Shown piece by piece: positions 15,450-20,321 of a DNA stretch of 20,321 nt (the stretch's first letter is position 1; each line of letters begins with the position of its first letter). The DNA lies in assembly GCA_015228695.1 (NCBI GenBank), contig JADGDA010000016.1, forward strand, positions 1 through 20,321. The letters run 5' to 3'. Source of the stretch: Alphaproteobacteria bacterium (GTDB lineage Bacteria > Pseudomonadota > Alphaproteobacteria > Rhodospirillales > Rhodospirillaceae). Both the position numbers and the translations under genes were made by a program. The notes beneath the pieces are model-generated. The model was not told where the DNA came from and ran no database searches. It saw nothing but the letters and a program-made list of their open reading frames with translations.

Positions 15450-16970
15450 TCAGTGGTAATCGGGCAGGTGGTCGTCGGAGGCTAGGTCGTTGAACTCGGT
15501 GAACTCGCCGTTGAACTGCATCTTGATGGTGCCGGTGGGGCCGTGGCGCTGCTTGGCGATGATGATTTCCGCCTTGTTCCGCGCATCGTCGAGCTGTTCC
15601 TGCCATTTGGCGACCCGGGACCCGTGCCGGTCGTCGGCTTCGCCGGATTTGGCCATCGGCTCCGCCCGTTCGAGATAGTATTCCTCGCGGTAGATGAACA
15701 TCACCACGTCGGCGTCCTGTTCGATCGAGCCGGATTCGCGCAGGTCGGACAACAGCGGGCGCTTGTCGTCGCGGCTTTCCACCGCGCGGGACAATTGGGA
15801 CAAGGCGACGACCGGCACCTTCAGCTCCTTGGCCAGGATCTTGAGGCCGCGGGTGATTTCCGACAGTTCCTGAACCCGGTTCTCCGTGCGTCGCGAACCC
15901 GGAGAGATCAATTGCAGATAGTCGATGATGATCAGGTCGAGCCCATGCATGCGTTTCATCCGCCGGGACCGGGTGCGGATCGCCGCGACGGTGAGACCGG
16001 GGGTGTCGTCGATGAACAGGGGAATCTTGTCCAGGGTCTGGCAGGCCCCGACCAAGCGGTGGAACTCGTCCTCGGCCAGCATGCCGGTGCGCATCTTGTG
16101 GGAGGAGATGTGGGTCTGCATGGCGAGCACCCGGCCCGCAAGCTGATCGGCCGACATTTCCAGCGAGAAAAACGCCACGTTGGCTCCGTATTCGGGGCCC
16201 TTGGTCATCCGTTCGTAGGCGGCGTTGAAGGCGATGTTGGTGACCAGGGCCGTCTTGCCCATGGCCGGACGGGCGGCGAGGATGATCAGGTCCGAAGGGT
16301 GCATCCCGCCCAGTTTGCGGTTGAGATCGATGAACCCGGTGGTCACCCCCGACAGCTTGCCGTCGCGCTTGTGGGCGGCCTCGGCCAGGGTGATGGCGGT
16401 GGTCAGGGCGGTGCTGAATTTCAGCAGGCCGCCCTCGAAACTGCCGGTCGTCGCCAGATCGAACAGGCGGTGCTCGGCGTCCTCGATCTGCGTGGACGCA
16501 TCCCGGTCGAGATCGGCGGTGAAAGCGTCGTTGACCATCTCCTCGCCCAGGCCGATCAGTTCCCGGCGCAGGTGCAGGTCGTAGATGATCTGGCCATAGT
16601 CGCGGCAGTCGATGATCCCGGCCGCCGGACTCGCCAGCCGCAGCAGGTACTGGACTCCGCCGACCTCCCCCAGGGTGCCGTCCTGCTCCAGGAATCCCTT
16701 GACCGTGACCGGATCGGCCTGTTGCCCCTTGTCGATCAGGCGGCCGCAGACCTCGAAGATGCGGCCGTGGACCGGATTGACGAAGTGCTCCGGGCGGAGA
16801 AACTCCGAGACTTTTTCATAGTTGCGGTTGTTGACCAGGATCGCGCCCAAAAGGGCGTGTTCCGCCTCGTAGTTGTGGGGCGGAAGGCGGAAGGCGGTCC
16901 CCTCGGTCCTGGGGACGCCGTCGTTGGCGGGCACGGCGGAAGCCGGAATGCGGGAAATCGGAGGCGTCAT
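15450..16970 (-). CDS. dnaB: Replicative DNA helicase
   Basis: The product is 506 residues from the ATG at 16968-16970; a GTG three codons upstream is too close to the AGGG that serves as ribosome-binding site. The N-terminal domain begins near residue 28 (PHNYEAEHALLGAILVNN). The RecA-like C-terminal domain shows Walker A ARPAMGKTAL, SLEMSADQLAGR, Walker B IIIDYLQLI, LSQLSRAVESRDDKRP and LRESGSIEQDADVVMFIYR. It unwinds DNA at the replication fork as a hexamer. It heads the seven-gene run that ends at 10787. Confidence 0.98.
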   Translation of the reverse strand: MTPPISRIPASAVPANDGVPRTEGTAFRLPPHNYEAEHALLGAILVNNRNYEKVSEFLRPEHFVNPVHGRIFEVCGRLIDKGQQADPVTVKGFLEQDGTLGEVGGVQYLLRLASPAAGIIDCRDYGQIIYDLHLRRELIGLGEEMVNDAFTADLDRDASTQIEDAEHRLFDLATTGSFEGGLLKFSTALTTAITLAEAAHKRDGKLSGVTTGFIDLNRKLGGMHPSDLIILAARPAMGKTALVTNIAFNAAYERMTKGPEYGANVAFFSLEMSADQLAGRVLAMQTHISSHKMRTGMLAEDEFHRLVGACQTLDKIPLFIDDTPGLTVAAIRTRSRRMKRMHGLDLIIIDYLQLISPGSRRTENRVQELSEITRGLKILAKELKVPVVALSQLSRAVESRDDKRPLLSDLRESGSIEQDADVVMFIYREEYYLERAEPMAKSGEADDRHGSRVAKWQEQLDDARNKAEIIIAKQRHGPTGTIKMQFNGEFTEFNDLASDDHLPDYH

Positions 16971-17016
16971 GGCGGCCACACCCTAGCAGACCCTTTTTCC
17001 GAACGCTGTGCCGGTC

Positions 17017-17022
17017 ATCATA
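17017..17022 (-). promoter_or_regulatory. Candidate -10 box for dnaB
   Basis: TATGAT on the minus strand (17022-17017), about 47 bases before the dnaB ATG, matches consensus at five of six positions. No good -35 was found at 16-18 bases, so support is weak. Confidence 0.3.
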
Positions 17023-17172
17023 CCCCCGATCAGTTTATCGGGCATGGAAATTGTCCACAGCCTGTGAACTCCGGGGATCATGGGGAGATATGGCTCCCTC
17101 CGGACCTTGGGGAGGAGGGGAGGGGATGTGGATGAAAAATGTTCCGCCGTCCCGTTCGGCGGCTTCACCGGC

Positions 17173-17201
17173 TTGACGGCGGTGCCGGCGCTCCATAGAG
17201 T
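17173..17201 (+). promoter_or_regulatory. Candidate sigma-70 promoter for trxA
   Basis: TTGACG at 17173-17178 and TAGAGT at 17196-17201 are separated by 17 bases, with the trxA ATG about 70 bases further on. Five of six and four of six positions match consensus. Confidence 0.5.
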
Positions 17202-17271
17202 CTCCCCCTGATTTTCGGATCGGTTTCCCCGCCCCCGTTTTCTCTCGGGTGGGCCTTGGCATGAGGACAAG

Positions 17272-17586
17272 ATGAAGCACGTAACCGACGACTCGTTCGA
17301 GACGGATGTATTGAAGGCGCAGGGCGCGGTCCTGGTGGACTTTTGGGCCGAGTGGTGCGGACCCTGCCGCCAGATCGCCCCCGCGCTCGAAGACGTGGCC
17401 AAGGAAATGGCGGGCAAGCTGACCGTCGCCAAGATCAACATCGACGAGAATCCGGGGACTCCGGCCAAGTACGGCGTTCGCGGCATCCCGACCCTGATGC
17501 TGTTCAAGGGCGGCAAGGTCGCCGACACCAAGGTCGGGGCCCTGCCCAAGGGCAAGCTGGTGGAATGGCTGAATTCCTCGCTTTAG
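17272..17586 (+). CDS. trxA: Thioredoxin
   Basis: The 104-residue protein has the active site WCGPC (Cys29 and Cys32), the [10 protein letters not shown] context of thioredoxin 1, the cis-proline loop [11 protein letters not shown], and the family's usual length. It is a cytoplasmic disulfide reductase served by thioredoxin reductase. GAGGACAAG sits directly before the ATG. The next gene, a glycogen-synthase-type glycosyltransferase, follows after 42 bases on the same strand and may be co-transcribed. Confidence 0.97.
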   Translation: MKHVTDDSFETDVLKAQGAVLVDFWAEWCGPCRQIAPALEDVAKEMAGKLTVAKINIDENPGTPAKYGVRGIPTLMLFKGGKVADTKVGALPKGKLVEWLNSSL

Positions 17587-17596
17587 GCATCCGGGA

Positions 17597-17614
17597 CCGC
17601 CGAATCGTCGGCGG
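17597..17614 (+). promoter_or_regulatory. Hairpin overlapping the ribosome-binding site of the glycosyltransferase gene
   Basis: CCGCCGA (17597-17603) and TCGGCGG (17608-17614) form a perfect 7-bp stem with loop ATCG. There is no T-run, so it is not a standard terminator. The 3' arm runs into GGGGGAG, the likely Shine-Dalgarno sequence of the next gene, so it could limit translation or read-through from trxA. Its role is inferred. Confidence 0.5.
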
Positions 17615-17628
17615 GGGAGTAGATTGAA

Positions 17629-18834
17629 ATGCGCGTCCTCTTAATGACCAACGAGTTTCCGCCCCACATCTACGGCGGAGCCGGCGTCCACGTCGAATAT
17701 CTTTCCCGCGAGCTGTCCAAGCTCACGCCGGTCGAGGTGCGCAGCTTCCATGAGCAGGACTTCACCCAGGGGCAGCTCAAGGTGCTCGGCACCAAGCTCG
17801 ACGCCTCCAGTTACGGCTGTTCGAAGGAGTTGATCTCTCCCCTGAAGGCGCTCGCCACCTGCCTCGCCTTCAATACCCAGGGAATCGAGGCGGACGTGGT
17901 CCACTGCCATACGTGGTACGCCCAGTTCGGCGGCATCCTGGCCAAGATTCTTCACGGCATCCCCCTGGTCGTCACCGTCCATTCCCTGGAGCCCCTGCGC
18001 CCCTGGAAGCGGGAGCAGATCGGGCGCGGCTATGATCTGTCGAGCTGGGTCGAGAAGACCGCCATCGAGATGGCGGACGCCGTGGTCGCGGTCTCCAAGA
18101 GCACCCGTGAGGACATCCTGCGCCTGTTCAACGTCGATCCGGCCAAGGTGCCGGTGATCGCCAACGGCATCGACACCGACGAATACAAGGAGACTCCGGA
18201 CCGGGAGGTTCTGGCCAAGTACAAGATCGATCCGGGAAAGCCCTACGTCCTCTTCGTCGGCCGGATGACCCGGCAGAAGGGGCTGTTGTACCTGTTGCAG
18301 GCGATCTCCCAGTTGGATGCGGAGACCCAGGTCGTGCTGTGCGCGGGCGAGTCCGACACTCCGGAACTGCAAAAAGAACTGGAAGGCATGGTCGCCGCCC
18401 TGAAGGCGAACCGGCCGGGCATCGTCTGGATTCCCGAAATGGTCACCCGCCAGACCACCATCGCCCTGTATTCCCAGGCGGCGGTGTTCTGCTGTCCCTC
18501 GATCTACGAGCCGTTCGGCATCATCAACCTGGAGGCCATGGCCTGCAACACGGCGGTGGTCGGCAGCAAGGTCGGCGGCATCGCCGAGGTGGTCCTGGAC
18601 GGTGAGACCGGCTTCCTGATCGACGCCAAGATATCCCCCACCATGCCCCACGACCCGATGGACCCGAAGGGCTTCTCCGCCGCCATGGCCGGGGCGATCA
18701 ACCGCCTGACCCGCGACCCCGAATTGCAGAAAAAGATGGGTGCGTCCGGCCGCAAGCGCGTCCTGGACAATTATTCCTGGCGCAGCATCGCCGAGCAGAC
18801 ACTGGCCATGTACAAAACCCTGCCGAGGGGATAA
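17629..18834 (+). CDS. glgA: GT4 glycogen synthase / maltose-1-phosphate synthase (actinobacterial GlgA type)
   Basis: This 401-residue GT-B glycosyltransferase begins with MRVLLMTNEFPPHIYGGAGV, the donor-site loop of glycogen synthases. It has CHTWYA and VTVHSLEPLRPWK in the N-terminal half, FVGRMTRQKG (Arg212 and Lys217) and the EPFGIINLE motif with Glu294 and Glu302 in the C-terminal half. The PLRPWK...YDLSSWVEKTA region is typical of the Corynebacterium-type GlgA family rather than the longer E. coli enzyme of about 477 residues. Mycobacterial members (GlgM) make maltose-1-phosphate from ADP-glucose for the GlgE pathway, so the product may be either glycogen or maltose-1-phosphate. No glgC, glgB or glgE gene is in the window. 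GGGGGAG precedes the ATG. Confidence 0.92.
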   Translation: MRVLLMTNEFPPHIYGGAGVHVEYLSRELSKLTPVEVRSFHEQDFTQGQLKVLGTKLDASSYGCSKELISPLKALATCLAFNTQGIEADVVHCHTWYAQFGGILAKILHGIPLVVTVHSLEPLRPWKREQIGRGYDLSSWVEKTAIEMADAVVAVSKSTREDILRLFNVDPAKVPVIANGIDTDEYKETPDREVLAKYKIDPGKPYVLFVGRMTRQKGLLYLLQAISQLDAETQVVLCAGESDTPELQKELEGMVAALKANRPGIVWIPEMVTRQTTIALYSQAAVFCCPSIYEPFGIINLEAMACNTAVVGSKVGGIAEVVLDGETGFLIDAKISPTMPHDPMDPKGFSAAMAGAINRLTRDPELQKKMGASGRKRVLDNYSWRSIAEQTLAMYKTLPRG

Positions 18835-18869
18835 TTCCGGCGGAAGGCGAACTCTCCCCCGTTATCGGA

Positions 18870-18896
18870 CCCGACGCGGAGCCATCCCGCGTCGGG
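18870..18896 (+). terminator. Strong hairpin after the glycosyltransferase gene
   Basis: CCCGACGCGG (18870-18879) and CCGCGTCGGG (18887-18896) form a perfect 10-bp GC-rich stem with a 7-base loop, 35 bases after the stop. Only a short T-run (GTTTCC) follows, about 12 bases on, so it is a likely but not classical terminator. Confidence 0.65.
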
Positions 18897-18921
18897 GCGG
18901 GGGCCGTTTCCAAAGCTTCTC

Positions 18922-18951
18922 TTGACTGGGGCCTTCACGCCTTCCTATGGT
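18922..18951 (+). promoter_or_regulatory. Sigma-70-like promoter for tRNA-Lys
   Basis: TTGACT (18922-18927) and TATGGT (18946-18951) with an 18-base spacer place the start point near 18958, a few bases before the mature tRNA 5' end. Confidence 0.65.
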
Positions 18952-18964
18952 GCCCCTCCATTCC

Positions 18965-19039
18965 GGGCGCGTAGCTCAGCGGTAGAGCAACTGACTTTTA
19001 ATCAGTAGGCCCTGGGTTCGACCCCCAGCGCGCTCACCA
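18965..19039 (+). tRNA. tRNA-Lys (anticodon TTT)
   Basis: A full cloverleaf can be drawn: acceptor GGGCGCG pairs with CGCGCTC (one G-U), D-stem GCTC/GAGC, anticodon stem ACTGA/TCAGT with loop CTTTTAA, and T-arm CTGGG-TTCGACC-CCCAG. The anticodon TTT is at 18997-18999. The discriminator is A and the CCA end is encoded at 19037-19039. Confidence 0.98.
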
Positions 19040-19053
19040 GGGAAACCAGGGTC

Positions 19054-19560
19054 TCAATCTCCCAGCGGGTACTGAGCCCGTGGCGGCAGCCGATGGAACA
19101 GAACGGCGATGGTGGCCAGCGTCACCGCCCCGACCAGAACCGGCGTCACCAAAAAGCCGAAACCGGGATCGGTCAGAAAGACCACGACGGGATCGGCCCC
19201 CGCCGGAGGATGGCTGATCCGCAGGGCCGCCATCACCAGGATCGTCAAACCGACCGCGATGCCGATGGCCCACCATTCACCGGGAAGCACCGTCCGCAGC
19301 CCCAGGGCGATCGCGGTCGCCACCATGTGGCCGAAAATGGTGTTGACGGGCTGGGAAAGGGGGGTTTCCGGAAAACCGAACAGCAGAACGCAGCTTGCGC
19401 CGAACGGGGCGATGAGCATGGCCACGCCGCTGATATGCCCCAGCCACCCCACGAACGCGACCCCGAGAAACCCGCCGAGAGCCGCCTTGATCCAACGCCG
19501 ACACGGCGTCCGGGCTTGGCGTCGCGTCAAGAAGTGCTCAAGATTCACGAATACCCTCAC
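19054..19560 (-). CDS. HPP family integral membrane protein
   Basis: This protein of up to 168 residues has four to five hydrophobic segments and the family's SHPPAGADP motif, together with the PFGASCVLLFGFPETPLSQP loop. HPP proteins are small membrane proteins; some plant and cyanobacterial relatives carry nitrite, but the role of most bacterial members is unknown. The start is uncertain: a GTG at 19558-19560 has little room for a ribosome-binding site, whereas a second GTG four codons on (19546-19548) has GAGGG five bases before it and would give 164 residues. The gene converges on tRNA-Lys with only 14 bases between them. Confidence 0.88.
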   Translation of the reverse strand: MRVFVNLEHFLTRRQARTPCRRWIKAALGGFLGVAFVGWLGHISGVAMLIAPFGASCVLLFGFPETPLSQPVNTIFGHMVATAIALGLRTVLPGEWWAIGIAVGLTILVMAALRISHPPAGADPVVVFLTDPGFGFLVTPVLVGAVTLATIAVLFHRLPPRAQYPLGD

Positions 19561-19579
19561 CCTCGCAGACCCATCACGC

Positions 19580-19611
19580 CCAGCGATGGGACAGGCCAGC
19601 GATAGGACAAG
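19580..19611. repeat. Two tandem 16-bp near-identical copies upstream of the HPP gene
   Basis: CCAGCGATGGGACAGG (19580-19595) is followed at once by CCAGCGATAGGACAAG (19596-19611), 14 of 16 bases identical. It lies in the 87-base gap between the cytochrome stop and the HPP start, 20-50 bases before the HPP gene. It could be a paired operator or a chance duplication. Confidence 0.6.
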
Positions 19612-19647
19612 ATTGCGGAGGCCGTGTCCTTGATTTTGGTCAGACTC

Positions 19648-20097
19648 TCAGCGGATGCGATAACCGGCGTGACAGGCGGCGCAGGCCGTCGTCATCTCGC
19701 CGAGCGCCCCGGTCAGTTTTCTCATCGCGGCGTAGGACCGCTCGACATCGGCTTCCTGGGCAAGCAGAGCAAAGCGGCTGGCGGCGCGATGCAGGGATTC
19801 CCCCGCCTCCCGCATCCCCTTCGGCATGTGGGGGGCCATATGGGACGCGCCGTGCAACCCGAAAGAACTCATGCCCAGCCGCGCCTCGGCCACCTTGGCG
19901 GCTTCGGCGTATTTTTCCTCCGCGAGGTCGGCAAGAATCTCGTTCAGGACGACCAGATGGTCACGCATGCTGGCGAGCATGTGCTCCTGCATCATCGGCG
20001 GCATGGCCACCAACTCCCGCCCGTCGGCGGCACGAGCCGGCGCGGCGGCAAGAGTGGCGGCAAGCACAATCGCCATGACAGGAAACCGGGCGTTCAT
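19648..20097 (-). CDS. Cytochrome c'-like periplasmic c-type cytochrome, Met/His-rich
   Basis: The 149-residue protein has a signal peptide to about residue 23 (AAAPARA before ADG). A single CAACH heme site lies at 139-143, close to the C-terminus, as in class II (cytochrome c'/c556) four-helix-bundle cytochromes. The length is right for that fold. The mature protein is rich in Met and His: MPPMMQEHMLASM near the start, and SSFGLHGASHMAPHMPKGM in the middle, which could serve as heme sixth ligands or bind a metal. The ATG at 20095-20097 has GAGAGGA upstream. Its partner and function are unknown; it sits between tRNA-Gly and the HPP gene. Confidence 0.85.
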   Translation of the reverse strand: MNARFPVMAIVLAATLAAAPARAADGRELVAMPPMMQEHMLASMRDHLVVLNEILADLAEEKYAEAAKVAEARLGMSSFGLHGASHMAPHMPKGMREAGESLHRAASRFALLAQEADVERSYAAMRKLTGALGEMTTACAACHAGYRIR

Positions 20098-20134
20098 CGC
20101 ATCGTCCTCTCAAGTCCATGTGTGTGCCGGGGCC

Positions 20135-20164
20135 AAAAACGAAGGGGCCGCCCTGCGGCGGCCC
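20135..20164 (-). terminator. Rho-independent terminator after tRNA-Gly
   Basis: Read on the minus strand, GGGCCGCC and GGCGGCCC (plus-strand 20164-20157 and 20152-20145) form a perfect 8-bp stem with loop GCAG, followed by CTTCGTTTTT. It lies 30 bases after the tRNA-Gly 3' end and should separate it from the cytochrome gene. Confidence 0.8.
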
Positions 20165-20194
20165 ATCGTCAATCGTTCCCAATTCCTCATAAAC

Positions 20195-20269
20195 TGGAGC
20201 GGGCGAAGGGATTCGAACCCTCGACCCCAACCTTGGCAAGGTTGTGCTCTACCCCTGAGCTACGCCCGC
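20195..20269 (-). tRNA. tRNA-Gly (anticodon GCC)
   Basis: On the minus strand the cloverleaf is complete: acceptor GCGGGCG/CGCCCGC, D-arm GCTC-AGGGGTA-GAGC, anticodon arm CAACC-TTGCCAA-GGTTG, and T-arm GAGGG-TTCGAAT-CCCTT. The anticodon GCC is at plus-strand 20237-20235. The discriminator is T and the CCA end is encoded at 20197-20195. Confidence 0.98.
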
Positions 20270-20276
20270 GCTCCCC

Positions 20277-20303
20277 CTTGAGGCCGGGCAGGGCCGGCTC
20301 AAG
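20277..20303. repeat. Imperfect inverted repeat in the tRNA-Gly leader
   Basis: CTTGAGGCCGG (20277-20287) and CCGGCTCAAG (20294-20303) pair with one bulged base around a 6-base loop. It lies just upstream of tRNA-Gly, between it and the -10-like box. Confidence 0.5.
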
Positions 20304-20310
20304 TCGGCGG

Positions 20311-20316
20311 ATCATA
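20311..20316 (-). promoter_or_regulatory. Candidate -10 box for tRNA-Gly
   Basis: TATGAT on the minus strand (20316-20311) matches consensus at five of six positions. The start would fall near 20304, giving a leader of about 35 bases. The -35 would lie past the window edge. Confidence 0.4.
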
Positions 20317-20321
20317 CGAAA

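Larger units (their letters stand above)
16971..17271. other. 301-bp gene-free spacer between divergent dnaB and trxA
   Basis: No credible gene was found on either strand. The spacer holds two 9-mers one base off the DnaA-box consensus, TTGTCCACA at 17051-17059 and TGTGGATGA at 17127-17135. It also has G-runs at 17073-17076, 17082-17085, 17109-17112, 17117-17120 and 17122-17125, a -10-like TATGAT facing dnaB, and a sigma-70-like promoter facing trxA. Confidence 0.7.

Noticed and set aside
15543..17135. Open frame of 530 codons antisense to dnaB
   Set aside because: DnaB is unambiguous on the minus strand; the antisense product has no recognisable feature.
16971..17271. Replication origin in the dnaB-trxA spacer
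   Set aside because: Only two imperfect DnaA-like 9-mers, no AT-rich unwinding stretch, and no dnaA, hemE or parAB neighbours.
16983..17555. Minus-strand frame of 190 codons across the spacer and trxA
   Set aside because: It is antisense to thioredoxin for over half its length, and the remainder has no motif or ribosome-binding site of note.
18965..20269. tRNA genes as integration sites of a genomic island
   Set aside because: No integrase, no repeated tRNA 3' end and no change in base composition between the two tRNAs.

Overview
The window is a high-GC stretch (strong G/C preference at third codon positions) of what looks like an alphaproteobacterial chromosome, most likely Rhodospirillales. 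Signs of this are the D-alanyl-D-alanine carboxypeptidase with a C-terminal SPOR domain, the dnaB-alr pairing, two tRNAs with encoded CCA, and the DUF898-M48 pair. The taxon is an inference from gene content, not from a marker gene. No insertion sequence, phage gene or CRISPR array was seen.

Layout. Bases 1-220 hold the 3' end of an unrecognised gene on the plus strand, running into a three-copy 26-bp repeat. Bases 285-4691 (minus strand) form a compact run: an ABC-2 permease, a 776-residue fusion of a cyclic-nucleotide-binding-like domain, acetate kinase and PduL-type phosphotransacylase, and a D,D-carboxypeptidase that overlaps the fusion gene by 4 bases. Bases 4736-7346 (minus) hold an envelope trio: an OmpA-domain protein, a small secreted protein, and a lipoprotein with CsgG-like, peptidoglycan-binding and DUF4384-like regions. 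Bases 7496-9669 (minus) encode a DUF898 membrane protein followed 2 bases later by an M48 metalloprotease. The divergent acuI/yhdH-type reductase lies at 9769-10773 (plus).

Bases 10787-16970 (minus) form one dense seven-gene run: dnaB, alr, mlaE, mlaF, def, fmt and a Sel1-repeat protein. It joins replication, peptidoglycan precursor supply, outer-membrane lipid transport and translation initiation/N-terminal processing. A gene-free 301-bp spacer follows, then trxA and an actinobacterial-type GT4 glycogen/maltose-1-phosphate synthase on the plus strand, a strong hairpin, and tRNA-Lys(UUU) with a good sigma-70-like promoter. The right end carries an HPP-family membrane protein, a Met/His-rich cytochrome c'-like protein, a rho-independent terminator and tRNA-Gly(GCC), all on the minus strand.

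The most striking item is the three-domain fusion at 1505-3835. It places both steps of acyl-CoA to acyl-phosphate to carboxylate plus ATP on one polypeptide behind a sensor-like domain. That domain keeps the conserved Gly-Glu of the phosphate-binding cassette but lacks its arginine. The second item of interest is the envelope trio at 4736-7346, which resembles a CsgG-type export or anchoring module without recognisable curli subunits.
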